From contig DIZY01000019.1 in the NCBI GenBank assembly GCA_002428055.1, positions 539 to 14,972 of the forward strand: a DNA stretch of 14,434 nucleotides. The letters run 5' to 3'. The notes under the pieces were generated by a model, which ran no database searches, was not told the origin of the DNA, and saw only the letters and a program-made list of their open reading frames with translations. The stretch's first letter is position 1. Every line of letters starts with the position of its first letter. The stretch comes from Helicobacteraceae bacterium UBA6016 (GTDB lineage Bacteria; Campylobacterota; Campylobacteria; Campylobacterales; UBA6016). Of the stretch, positions 7,677 to 14,434 are shown piece after piece. Position numbers and translations under genes: made by a program.

Positions 7677-9758
7677 TTAAAATTTATACCCTAGATTTGC
7701 ATAAACAAATCTTCCTGGCTCGTTTAGGTGGATATTTGGCTGGTTGGAAATAAACAGCATGTTTGAGTTTGAACCGTGTATATAGTAGTTTTTATCAAAT
7801 AGATTATCGACGCCCGCCCATAGCGACCAGTTTTTGTTAAACGCATAACCTGCTTTTAGGTTGACAACAGCCCAACCTGCTGTTGATAGCTCAGGCAATG
7901 TGCCGTCCGTATCTATATTTTTTTGACCTGACGCTGCTATCCATTCCGCTTGTGCACTTAATTTGCCTGTTTCATATTTTGCCGCTACTCTTGCTTTTAA
8001 AGGAGGCATATTCCTTAGACTTGTATCATTTAGTGCAACGCCTTTTGTTGTTCTTACGCTATCTTTTGTGCCGAATGTTTGAGCTAGCGCACCCTCTAGG
8101 CTAAGTCCGTTTGCGAAAGCATAAGCCGTAGATGCATCCCAACCGTACATTTTTGCGTCAATATTTTCGTATGTGAAATACATTGCGTTATATTTGTACA
8201 TATAGATAAAGTTTTTTAGGTTTGAGTAAAAAGCGTTTAGTTTGAACGCTGCACCATTTTTGGCGTATGAATAGCCCGCATCTATCTCATCGTTAATAGT
8301 CGGTTTGAGGTTTGGATTTCCCTCTCTACCGTGCACTGCAAGATGGTATTTCTCAGCGCCGTCCGGAAGTCTTACCGAGTGACCGTATCCGGCATAGAAA
8401 TAGCCGCTACCTACTCCGTATTTTGCCATCAATGAGCCGGACATATTGCCCCATTTATCGTCCGGATTTGCTAATATCGCCGCTCTGTTCATGATGGTTG
8501 CGCCCGCCGCCGCTACTTTAGCGCTATCTAGGCTCATCTCTGAAGCGTCGTATCTGATGCCGGCGTCTATGCTAATGTCTCCATAGCTTTTTGCAAGTTT
8601 GGCGTAAAAGCCGTAGTTTTCGGTAGTTACATCGGCTAGTGGGTACGGTACGCCAGCCGCTCCGCTAGAGAGTGTTTTTGTCGCATAGTTGGCGAAGTTT
8701 TGAGCATCCCATACTCTTTCATAGTAGTCTGCGCCGATCTTAATTAGATGTCCTGCTATATTTGAGGTATTTTCCGCTTTTATACCGGTTGTTTTGCTCT
8801 CTACATAGTACGAAAGTATTGCAGCGCCCGTGTTTCTAAAGTCTGTTCTCATGTCGTGTTTGACTTCGTTTTGATAAGCCGATACTTCAAGAGAGTCGGA
8901 GAACTTACCTAGGTTTTTGATTTTGTAGCTTGCGGCGTACATATCAGTATCGTCTTGGAACGAGTCCATACCCAAAGATGGATAGAGTATCGTATCGGGT
9001 CTATCGGCGAAGTAGCTTACGGATAATTCCTGATTTTCGGTCGGAGTGAAGGATAGCTTTGCAAAATAGCTTTGTTTGTCAAATGCGTCTTTATCTTCTA
9101 TATTGATGTCGTTTCTATACATTTTGTTATTTGAGGCATTTGTGAGGGTAGGGCTGAAGTTGACTTTGTACATCTCAGAGCCGGAACCGTCTTTATATTG
9201 CCCCATTTTCTCTTTTGTGTAGCCCGCTTGCGCTTTTATCGTTTTGTTTCCTGCGTTTAGGTTAGCGTCGAATTTTTGAAAATCAAAGCTACCGTATCCT
9301 GCATTAAGCGAGCCGGATACTCCCTCTTGTGGAGCTTTTGATACAATATTAATACTACCCGACAAAGCGCCAGGAGATGCAACATCAAAAGGTCCTTCGA
9401 TAAGCTCTACTTTTTCAACATTTTCCGCAGATAGATGATATGTAGGTGGGTCCATTCTATTTGGGCATGCGCAGTGAATAGCCTGACCGTCTACGGTTAC
9501 CCTCACATCATCTTTATAAAAGCCTCTAAGCCCTATATCACCCGCCGCTCCAGTCTTTCGTACCGTTGAGATTTCCGGATAGCTGTTTGATAGTATCTGA
9601 GCTATATCTATTTTATTTGTAAACTTTATCTCCTCGGCAGACAGAGCGTCTTTAAGCGCTTTTTGCGATTCGCCCCTTACCGTTATTTTCTCTATCGTTA
9701 TCTCTGAAGCTAGTAGCGCAGAGCTAAGAGCCAAAGAGAGCGTAAACAGCTTTTTCAT
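7677..9758 (-). CDS. TonB-dependent outer-membrane copper receptor, OprC/NosA-like
   Basis: The product is 693 residues. The start at 9758 (MKKLF) is preferred over an ATG 33 nt upstream because it has AAGGA 6 nt before it and opens a signal peptide (to about Ala17-Ser18). The N-terminal plug has LRGF, VTVDGQ and VELIEGP; the rest is a beta-barrel with alternating aromatics ending in phenylalanine (NLGYKF), as in outer-membrane proteins. The plug carries HCACPNRMDPP (Cys98xxxMet102) and the barrel KHDM (His300xMet302). Together these match the CxxxM-HxM copper site known for OprC. YPSLGMD near 259-265 also resembles NosA/OprC proteins. The likely role is TonB-driven copper uptake, supported by the two downstream genes. 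A siderophore receptor is unlikely but cannot be fully excluded. Confidence 0.9.
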   Translation of the reverse strand: MKKLFTLSLALSSALLASEITIEKITVRGESQKALKDALSAEEIKFTNKIDIAQILSNSYPEISTVRKTGAAGDIGLRGFYKDDVRVTVDGQAIHCACPNRMDPPTYHLSAENVEKVELIEGPFDVASPGALSGSINIVSKAPQEGVSGSLNAGYGSFDFQKFDANLNAGNKTIKAQAGYTKEKMGQYKDGSGSEMYKVNFSPTLTNASNNKMYRNDINIEDKDAFDKQSYFAKLSFTPTENQELSVSYFADRPDTILYPSLGMDSFQDDTDMYAASYKIKNLGKFSDSLEVSAYQNEVKHDMRTDFRNTGAAILSYYVESKTTGIKAENTSNIAGHLIKIGADYYERVWDAQNFANYATKTLSSGAAGVPYPLADVTTENYGFYAKLAKSYGDISIDAGIRYDASEMSLDSAKVAAAGATIMNRAAILANPDDKWGNMSGSLMAKYGVGSGYFYAGYGHSVRLPDGAEKYHLAVHGREGNPNLKPTINDEIDAGYSYAKNGAAFKLNAFYSNLKNFIYMYKYNAMYFTYENIDAKMYGWDASTAYAFANGLSLEGALAQTFGTKDSVRTTKGVALNDTSLRNMPPLKARVAAKYETGKLSAQAEWIAASGQKNIDTDGTLPELSTAGWAVVNLKAGYAFNKNWSLWAGVDNLFDKNYYIHGSNSNMLFISNQPNIHLNEPGRFVYANLGYKF

Positions 9759-9764
9759 CAAATT

Positions 9765-9796
9765 TCCTTGTGATTTTGTTTTTAAAGCCACAAGGA
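9765..9796 (-). promoter_or_regulatory. 5' leader hairpin covering the ribosome binding site of the copper receptor gene
   Basis: On the transcript strand UCCUUGUGG (9796-9788) can pair with UCACAAGGA (9773-9765): eight Watson-Crick pairs plus one G-U, with a 14-nt A/U-rich loop. The 3' arm contains the Shine-Dalgarno AAGGA, 6 nt before the ATG at 9758. When folded, the hairpin would hide the ribosome binding site. It starts about 10 nt after the predicted transcription start, so it forms most of the leader. A regulatory role is inferred. Confidence 0.55.
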
Positions 9797-9808
9797 TATG
9801 GATGTTTT

Positions 9809-9827
9809 GTTAATTATATGTTAATTA
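9809..9827 (-). repeat. Two direct repeats of an 8-bp element overlapping the -10 region
   Basis: GTTAATTA occurs at 9809-9816 and again at 9820-9827 on the plus strand, 11 bp apart (about one helical turn), flanking and overlapping the predicted TATAAT. Such spacing suits a regulator binding one face of DNA, but the elements are short and AT-only apart from one base, so chance is possible. No regulator family is claimed. Confidence 0.3.
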
Positions 9828-9841
9828 CTAAATGGCGACAA
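9813..9841 (-). promoter_or_regulatory. Predicted sigma-70 promoter of the copper operon
   Basis: On the minus strand a perfect TATAAT (9818-9813) is preceded, after exactly 17 nt, by TTGTCG (9841-9836), which matches four of six bases of the -35 consensus. The predicted transcript would start near 9806 and have a leader of about 48 nt. The -35 hexamer lies inside the tail of the broken kinase gene. The AT-rich background makes chance matches to -10 elements common, but position, spacing and orientation all fit the receptor gene. Confidence 0.55.
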
Positions 9842-10568
9842 ACGCTGTGCTCTTAGACACACCCATGCTTTGTGAGTCTATATTAGAAATTGGAATGGCG
9901 ATTTTAAAAGATGCCACATCTTCTATGTTTTCCACTGTCAGTTTATCGCCCATCTGTCGCTCCACTATCTCTTTTGCAATGTTATAGCCATGTGCCCGTG
10001 CCGTTTTTATCTTTTGTGGTGAAATATTGCTCAAATATTTTTCCAATTATCTCCTCCGGCATTGTCGCAAATACTTAGAAGCATATACTCATCTTTTACT
10101 TCTAAGGAGATTTTTATTATTGGATTTTGAATCTTGTTTGACATAATGGCGTCTTGGGCATTTGAGATGATTATTAGGATGGCTTGCTCTAGCTCATTTT
10201 GATATCCACGCACGATTTGTTTATCAAAGCCATAGATTCTATTTTAAACTGTTGCATATAACTCTCATCAAATGTGTAGAAGTTGCAAAATTTGCTGATT
10301 GGATTTTTGACATCCATATAAAATTTTTCATTGACCTCATTGACCGATACTTCAAAAGCAAGCCAATATGAGTTGTGCCCAAATCCAAAAGATTGGTCTT
10401 TTTGGTTGCCAAAAATGCCTGCTCCGGAGTTAGCTCACCGTTAATTGCGAAGTATCATGATTTATGGACAATGATATTTTGGTTTAGGATTTCGATACTG
10501 TCGTAGGCAAACAAAGATGAGCACAACCAAAATAGTATCAGTATGACTTTTTTAAAGATAAGCATCAT
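9828..10568 (-). pseudogene. Broken 7TMR-DISM-type sensor histidine kinase, internally deleted and frameshifted
   Basis: Reading down from ATG 10568, the first frame gives a signal peptide (MMLIFKKVILILFWLCSSLFA) and stops at 10455. Another frame gives INGELTPEQA, and a third gives QSFGFGHNSYWLAFEV followed by DVKNP and NFYTFDES, resembling the extracellular 7TMR-DISM type 2 domain. Around 10214 this joins directly to a HATPase start (GYQNELEQAI, then NAQDAI and CDNAGG at 10213-10050). The seven-helix region and HisKA domain are missing. Near 10050 the frame shifts to give EEIIGKIFEQYFTTKDKNGTG, then shifts again near 9990 to give YNIAKEIVERQ, reaching TAG at 9828-9830. At least four disruptions plus one large deletion make function unlikely. 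Its start overlaps the aldolase gene end, so it was once co-transcribed with the mtn operon. This covers the whole stretch between aldolase and the copper promoter. Confidence 0.88.
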
Positions 10569-11184
10569 ATGTTCTTTTATTTATAATTTTTGTCGTGATT
10601 GTACACAGTAGCAGGCTGTAAGCGCTTTTTATGTCACCCGCAAATACAAATACCCCCTCAAAATGCCCCGCCGTGGCAAATATACCGCTTGTTTTGCGAG
10701 ACTCTTTGAATAGCTCTTTTACCGCTTTTGCCATCTCTTTTGTGCCGTACTCTACGCTCTCATCTACCGTCGGATAGCCTGCATCTATAAGAGCACGCCA
10801 GAGTTTTTCATTGTGCAGATGGATGACCGCTTTTACGCCTTTGATGCTCTCATATAGCGAGCAGTGCGTTAGCGTTTCGCTAGAGGCTTTGCCTGTGCCT
10901 TCATATCTTAGCGTCATTGTGTCGGTGTTGTATTTTAGGAGTTTGGCGTAGTGCTTTGGTCTTAGGCTTTTGAGGTGGCCTGTTTGACTTGCCGTGATGA
11001 TTATCTTGCCGTCCGCCCCAATCATACTGATATTGCCAAAGCCTATGCCGTTGTCGTAGCATCCTATCATGTTGATGCGATTTAGTCGGCGTCTATATTT
11101 TTCTATTTTTTCAAAATCTTTTTTTGAGAGACTATTTTTTTTGACCTGCTTTGAGGTGCTGTATTTGATTACCCCTTCTATCAT
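10552..11184 (-). CDS. Class II aldolase/adducin-fold protein of methylthioribose salvage (MTRu-1-P aldolase or dehydratase)
   Basis: The 210-residue product has the class II aldolase/adducin layout: GNISM..DGKIIITASQTGHL (50-71), SSETLTH (Glu103, at the catalytic acid position), HLH (His122, His124) and GHFEGVFVFAGD (His174). The three histidines are the usual divalent-metal ligands. It overlaps mtnA by ATGA, so its substrate is probably 5-methylthioribulose-1-phosphate made by MtnA. Two related enzymes use it: MtnB dehydrates it in the methionine salvage pathway, and the DHAP-shunt aldolase (Ald2) splits it to dihydroxyacetone phosphate and methylthioacetaldehyde. Both share these motifs, so they cannot be separated by eye. 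The absence of mtnC, mtnD or mtnE here, and the gene order, lean weakly towards the aldolase. The weak RBS suggests translational coupling. Confidence 0.85.
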   Translation of the reverse strand: MIEGVIKYSTSKQVKKNSLSKKDFEKIEKYRRRLNRINMIGCYDNGIGFGNISMIGADGKIIITASQTGHLKSLRPKHYAKLLKYNTDTMTLRYEGTGKASSETLTHCSLYESIKGVKAVIHLHNEKLWRALIDAGYPTVDESVEYGTKEMAKAVKELFKESRKTSGIFATAGHFEGVFVFAGDIKSAYSLLLCTITTKIINKRTYDAYL

Positions 11185-12215
11185 TTGCCGTACAGCTCTT
11201 TAATTTTTGTCGGCTTGAACGCCCCTTTTTCGGTGATGAGTTTCGTGATTAGCTTGTGCGGTGTGATGTCAAAGCCTAGATTTAGCCCCTGCGTCCACTC
11301 CGGCGCTACTCGCACGCTCTGCACCGTGCCATCTTTGGCTAAGCCTTGCATATACAGCAGTTCGTCTGCGCTTCGCTCCTCGATATGTATATCTCGCACG
11401 CCGTTTTTGATGGACAAATCAAGCGTAGAGGAGGGCAGAGCGACGAAGAAAGGCACTTTGTGTGCCTTTGCCGCTAGGGCTTTGAGGTGTGTGCCTATTT
11501 TGTTGGCGGCGTCGCCGTTTGCCGCCACTCTGTCTGCGCCTACTATCATCATATCCACCATGCCTCTTTGCATGAGAAGTGCGCCCATATTGTCGGCGAC
11601 TAGAGTGTGCTTGACTCCGCTTTTGCCTAGTTCCCACGCCGTGAGGTTCGCCCCTTGGTTTCTGGGTCTTGTCTCATCCACCCAGACATGCACATCGATA
11701 CCCGCCTCATGCGCCGCATATATCGGAGCAAGGGCGCTGCCTTTATCAACTATCGCCAGATACCCCGCATTGCAATGGGTCATGATATTGATAGATTTTT
11801 TGCCTGTTTTTTTGAGGATTTTTTGTATCTCTTTTAGCCCGTGCGCCCCGATAAGCTCGCTAGCCTCGGCATCTTCGGCATTTATCGCTACCGCCTCTTT
11901 GTGAGCGTCTTTGGCTTTTAGCACTCTGTTTACGGCGTACTCTAGGTTTACCGCCGTCGGTCTAGCATTTTTGAGTGAGTCTGCAAGTATCTTTAGCTTC
12001 TCCTTATCGCCCGCCGCTTCACGCACGGCAAAATACGCACCTACAGCCCCGACGCACCCTATGACACCCGCACCCCGCACCGTCATATCGGCTATCGCAC
12101 TCTCCACCTCTTTTGCCGTGCGAAGTGTCACCCACTCCTCACGAAACGGCAGTATCCGCTGATCCAATACCTCTAATTTCTCCTCGTCAAACCTCATTGC
12201 CTTATAATTTATCAT
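11181..12215 (-). CDS. mtnA: S-methyl-5-thioribose-1-phosphate isomerase
   Basis: MtnA converts the aldose 5-methylthioribose-1-phosphate to 5-methylthioribulose-1-phosphate in the cytoplasm. The 344-residue product has normal family length and the eIF2B-like fold signatures. These are MTVRGAGVIG (44-53), MTHCNAG with Cys148, and GADRVAANGDAANKIGT with Asp228; Cys and Asp are the known catalytic pair (160 and 240 in Bacillus subtilis). VDETRPRNQGA (179-189) is also typical. The ATG overlaps the mtnK stop by ATGA, and its own stop overlaps the next ATG in the same way, so the three salvage genes are translationally coupled. Regulatory eIF2B-like or ribose-1,5-bisphosphate isomerases are relatives, but the adjacent MtnK strongly supports MtnA. 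Confidence 0.96.
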   Translation of the reverse strand: MINYKAMRFDEEKLEVLDQRILPFREEWVTLRTAKEVESAIADMTVRGAGVIGCVGAVGAYFAVREAAGDKEKLKILADSLKNARPTAVNLEYAVNRVLKAKDAHKEAVAINAEDAEASELIGAHGLKEIQKILKKTGKKSINIMTHCNAGYLAIVDKGSALAPIYAAHEAGIDVHVWVDETRPRNQGANLTAWELGKSGVKHTLVADNMGALLMQRGMVDMMIVGADRVAANGDAANKIGTHLKALAAKAHKVPFFVALPSSTLDLSIKNGVRDIHIEERSADELLYMQGLAKDGTVQSVRVAPEWTQGLNLGFDITPHKLITKLITEKGAFKPTKIKELYGK

Positions 12216-13435
12216 CGCATATCCGTTATTAGTTGTTTTAGTTTTTGACTACTATCTATCTCGCCGTATCTTACGACCATCTCTCTGGCAATTCCCAGTA
12301 CTTTTGTTTCCACCTGCGCCCGAAGCCCATCATCTTCTACCCCGTCGATTTCGAGTATGTGCGCCACGCCTAGCTGTCTTCTTGCCATCTTGCATCCGGC
12401 AAAGCCGATGCTCTCGCTCAAAATATCTCTGATTATTTTTTGCGCCAGCGCATTTTTGCCGCTTTTGTCCGTGTTCGCCCAGTACTCTTCGCCATACATC
12501 GCTCCGCCACCATTAAGAAGTAGCGCCTCAAACTTCGCCGCGAACTTATCCATCACCTCAAAAGCCGTACTTTCAAGCCAAGCGGCATACTCCGCCTTAC
12601 CTCTTGCATCCATAGCGATGGAAGCCATAAGCAGATTGCCGACCACCGCTCCTAGGTCAAATCCAATAGGTCCCACAAAAGCAAACTCACTATCGATGAC
12701 AAAGCTCTCTCTCTCGTTTAGCATCACGGAGCCGGTATGCAAATCACCGTGAAGCAAAGCTTCGGCTTTGGTCATAAAGATATATTTGAGTTCCATCGCC
12801 TTAGCTTTGAACTGGGTGTCGCTCTTGATAGCCTTCGCCGCCGCCTCTATCAGCGGATTGTGCCTGTTGGTTTCGTTCTCCATATATGGAAAAGTAAAGA
12901 CAAAATCCTCCGTTAGTTTGCGAAGCTCGGTATTTTGGGCGAACTCCTCCGTTAGCTTTGTGCGCTTGCCGCTGTCCATGCCAAACACCGATGTAGCAAA
13001 CGTCGTTTTGGCTATAAAGTCGGTGATCTCATCCGCAAATTTCGGATATTTGACGCATTCGAGTATCCCTTTTCGCATGATAATGTGCTCAGATAGATTA
13101 CGCATAACAAGCGTATATTTAGCCTCGTCGGAGTGGTATATTTGCGGCACTAGGGCAGGAACGCTCCTCTCATAAAAAAGCATAGAACGAATCTCAAAAA
13201 GCATCCTCTGTTCACCAAGCGGAAAGCTCTCGCCTACACATCGAAGGTACGGCAAAGCCTGTTTGATAACGACCGATGCGCCGTTTGATAGATTGTCAAC
13301 GATAAAAACAAGGTTTAGATTGCCGTCTCCGACCTCTTTTGCCGTATAGTCGCCATTACCGAGAATAGCCGAGATTTGAGGCGTACCCGCCGCATACTCT
13401 ATAACGCTATTTATATTAAGAACTTCGTAATTCAA
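12212..13435 (-). CDS. mtnK: S-methyl-5-thioribose kinase
   Basis: MtnK phosphorylates 5-methylthioribose, released from methylthioadenosine by a nucleosidase, using ATP. The 407-residue product is close to the usual length of about 400. It has a glycine-rich GDGNLNLVF loop (36-44), a lysine in VVIKQA (Lys58), the HGDLHTGS catalytic loop (229-236, Asp231), and DSEFAFVGPIGFDLG with the DxE pair Asp248 and Glu250. These match Bacillus MtnK rather than generic aminoglycoside kinases. The start is TTG at 13435, set by a strong AGGAGG 5 nt upstream; no ATG lies near it. It lies 13 nt after the haem-binding protein gene and overlaps mtnA by 4 nt. Requiring free methylthioribose implies an MTA nucleosidase elsewhere, as Campylobacterota generally have. 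Confidence 0.95.
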   Translation of the reverse strand: MNYEVLNINSVIEYAAGTPQISAILGNGDYTAKEVGDGNLNLVFIVDNLSNGASVVIKQALPYLRCVGESFPLGEQRMLFEIRSMLFYERSVPALVPQIYHSDEAKYTLVMRNLSEHIIMRKGILECVKYPKFADEITDFIAKTTFATSVFGMDSGKRTKLTEEFAQNTELRKLTEDFVFTFPYMENETNRHNPLIEAAAKAIKSDTQFKAKAMELKYIFMTKAEALLHGDLHTGSVMLNERESFVIDSEFAFVGPIGFDLGAVVGNLLMASIAMDARGKAEYAAWLESTAFEVMDKFAAKFEALLLNGGGAMYGEEYWANTDKSGKNALAQKIIRDILSESIGFAGCKMARRQLGVAHILEIDGVEDDGLRAQVETKVLGIAREMVVRYGEIDSSQKLKQLITDMR

Positions 13436-13446
13436 ATTTTCCTCCT
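13436..13446 (-). promoter_or_regulatory. Strong Shine-Dalgarno that fixes the TTG start of mtnK
   Basis: The minus strand reads AGGAGG, then AAAAT, then TTG AAT TAC. A full-consensus Shine-Dalgarno at 13446-13441 spaced 5 nt from TTG 13435 is the best evidence for the rare start codon. It lies in the 13-nt gap, the only non-overlapping junction in this operon. Confidence 0.8.
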
Positions 13447-13448
13447 CG

Positions 13449-13901
13449 CTAGTCTCTCATCGATACATCGCTTGCTTTGACGGCCGTCCAGTTGCGAATG
13501 CTCTCCTTGTCGGCCTGACTAAGCGCCGCGTTTGGGTGCGCCATCACATACATTCGTAGCGGCATTGCTAACGCTACTTCACGGTAAATAAGCTTTCTCA
13601 ATTTCAGTTTTTTTGCCTCGTCATAGCTCTCCCACTCCGAGAAATTGACCCACTTTCTAGCACTATCCACATGCTCCGTAACTACCCACGAAACAGGCGC
13701 AATACTAGCATACCACGGCCATTTCGTATCATTGGAATGACAATCAAAGCAGGAATTTTTGAGAATATTTTTTACCTCCGCAGAGGCTACTATCTCTTTT
13801 GATTTGTCGGTATTGGGGTTTGTTTTGTCAAGTTTGATAAACTGAATCGCCAAAAATACGAACACAAAAACGGCTAGGACTTTTAATGCGGTATTTTTCA
13901 T
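13449..13901 (-). CDS. Membrane-anchored haem-binding protein with one CxxCH (Haem_bd-type cytochrome c)
   Basis: This 150-residue protein starts with a hydrophobic segment (about residues 5-22), either a signal anchor or an uncleaved signal peptide, placing the rest in the periplasm. CFDCH at 51-55 is a c-type haem attachment site, within a pattern (SCFDCHSNDTKWPWY, then APVSWVVTEHV and NFSEW) typical of the family named haem-binding domain (PF14376). The conserved MPLRMYVMAHPNAALS stretch near 114-129 offers a candidate methionine or histidine distal ligand. No enzymatic activity is established for this family; electron transfer or redox sensing are possible. The ATG overlaps the RNase R stop as ATGA with no clear Shine-Dalgarno, so translation is probably coupled. 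Why it sits between an RNase and mtnK is unknown. Confidence 0.88.
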   Translation of the reverse strand: MKNTALKVLAVFVFVFLAIQFIKLDKTNPNTDKSKEIVASAEVKNILKNSCFDCHSNDTKWPWYASIAPVSWVVTEHVDSARKWVNFSEWESYDEAKKLKLRKLIYREVALAMPLRMYVMAHPNAALSQADKESIRNWTAVKASDVSMRD

Positions 13902-14434
13902 TGTTTCGTCGCTTTCGCATAAATCTTCGTCGTAGCAATATTCACATCAATTATCTCCGCCGTTATCTCATCAAATAGATGCGCTTCTTCTTCTGGGTCC
14001 ATAAACACCCTTGCGCCTTTGATTTCGTCTTCTATCTTGGCTATCGTGTCTTTGAAGCCCTCTTCATCCACATCGGTTACTATCGCCCTAAACGAATTGC
14101 CGATGTTTTGCTCTGCCCATCTGACGAATTTGCGGTCGTAAAAGTCCCACTCCACTTTTGCCGCTTCTCTCTCTAGTCTTGATACCGTCATCGTGACCGC
14201 TTCGATGTCTTTTAGGATGTGGGCTTTTGCTTTGTCGTCTTTTTTGATGATTGTTTTGAGTAACCTATGAAGTATGAGGTCGGAGTAGCGGCGAATGGGC
14301 GATGTAAAGTGCGTGTATTTGTCAAAGCCTAGTCCGAAGTGTCCGATGTTTGCTGGTTGATAGACCGCTTGTTGTTGGGTGCGGATGATTAGCTTATCTA
14401 CAAACTTTTCAAGCCCGCTTCCTTTTACAGTCTC
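13898..14434 (-). CDS. rnr: RNase R/RNase II-family 3'-5' exoribonuclease (5' partial, C-terminal part)
   Basis: The frame is open to the window end, giving the last 178 residues; the internal ATG at 14191 is not the start. Residues 31-56 of the visible part carry the RNase II family signature, including THFTSPIRRYSDLILHR, the end of the RNB catalytic domain. A short S1-like RNA-binding region follows (about 104-178: IGNSFRAIVTDVDEEGF, then KGARVFMD). There is no lysine-rich tail of the kind found in E. coli RNase R, which is usual for the shorter Campylobacterota proteins. The product degrades structured RNA from the 3' end in the cytoplasm. The TGA stop overlaps the next ATG by 4 nt. The call as RNase R rather than RNase II rests on lineage, since the N-terminus is not visible. 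Confidence 0.92.
   Translation of the reverse strand, partial: ETVKGSGLEKFVDKLIIRTQQQAVYQPANIGHFGLGFDKYTHFTSPIRRYSDLILHRLLKTIIKKDDKAKAHILKDIEAVTMTVSRLEREAAKVEWDFYDRKFVRWAEQNIGNSFRAIVTDVDEEGFKDTIAKIEDEIKGARVFMDPEEEAHLFDEITAEIIDVNIATTKIYAKATKQ

Noticed and set aside
9759..9791. Start of the copper receptor at 9791
   Set aside because: The 11 extra residues are charged and precede an otherwise perfect signal peptide; the downstream ATG at 9758 has the better-spaced AAGGA.
9828..10213. Two small independent genes at 9828-10046 and 10031-10213 on the minus strand
   Set aside because: Together with a third frame they reconstruct one HATPase domain, so they are fragments of a pseudogene, not separate genes.
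11185..11904. Long open frame (239 codons) on the plus strand opposite mtnA, and similar ones at 12357-12752 and 12768-13175 opposite mtnK
   Set aside because: They lie exactly antisense to well-supported enzymes, have serine/alanine/leucine-rich compositions typical of reverse-strand shadows, and show no recognisable motif.

Overview
The window looks like a Campylobacterota (epsilonproteobacterial) chromosome segment, most like free-living sulfur or hydrogen oxidisers related to Sulfurimonas, Sulfuricurvum or Sulfurovum. This is inferred from the histidine kinase box AHQWRQPLN, a remnant of a 7TMR-DISM-type kinase, an RNase R-family protein with a short C-terminus, and gene order. Nothing in the sequence fixes the genus. 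No tRNA, rRNA, CRISPR array, insertion sequence or integrase was seen.

Layout. Positions 1-6675 (+ strand) hold a three-gene signalling operon. It contains the 3' part of a large PAS-rich histidine kinase, whose leading heptad repeat is typical of CheB/CheR-PAS fusions. Next is a full-length bacteriophytochrome (PAS-GAF-PHY-PAS-PAS-PAS-GGDEF-EAL) with all expected biliverdin-binding and catalytic motifs, then a heme oxygenase that would make the biliverdin. The three genes are 9 and 12 nt apart. Together they form a red/far-red light input to cyclic-di-GMP turnover, probably linked to two-component or chemotaxis-like signalling.

Positions 6682-9841 (- strand, convergent) hold a copper module. 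It comprises a TonB-dependent outer-membrane receptor with the OprC/NosA copper signature (CxxxM and HxM), a six-helix DsbD_2/TauE-SafE-type membrane protein with HCxGMCGG, and an exported MerP-like CxxC metal-binding protein. The receptor is preceded by a recognisable promoter and a 5' leader hairpin that pairs with its own ribosome binding site.

Positions 9828-10568 (- strand) contain no intact gene. They carry a decayed, internally deleted sensor histidine kinase with several frameshifts.

Positions 10552-14434 (- strand) are a tightly coupled operon: an RNase R-type exoribonuclease (5' part outside the window), a CxxCH haem-binding protein, MtnK, MtnA and a class II aldolase-fold protein. 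Three of the four junctions are ATGA overlaps. MtnK-MtnA-aldolase fits salvage of 5-methylthioribose, either through the methionine salvage dehydratase MtnB or, more interestingly, through a short DHAP-shunt aldolase. The start of the broken kinase overlapped the end of the aldolase gene, so it was once the last gene of this operon.
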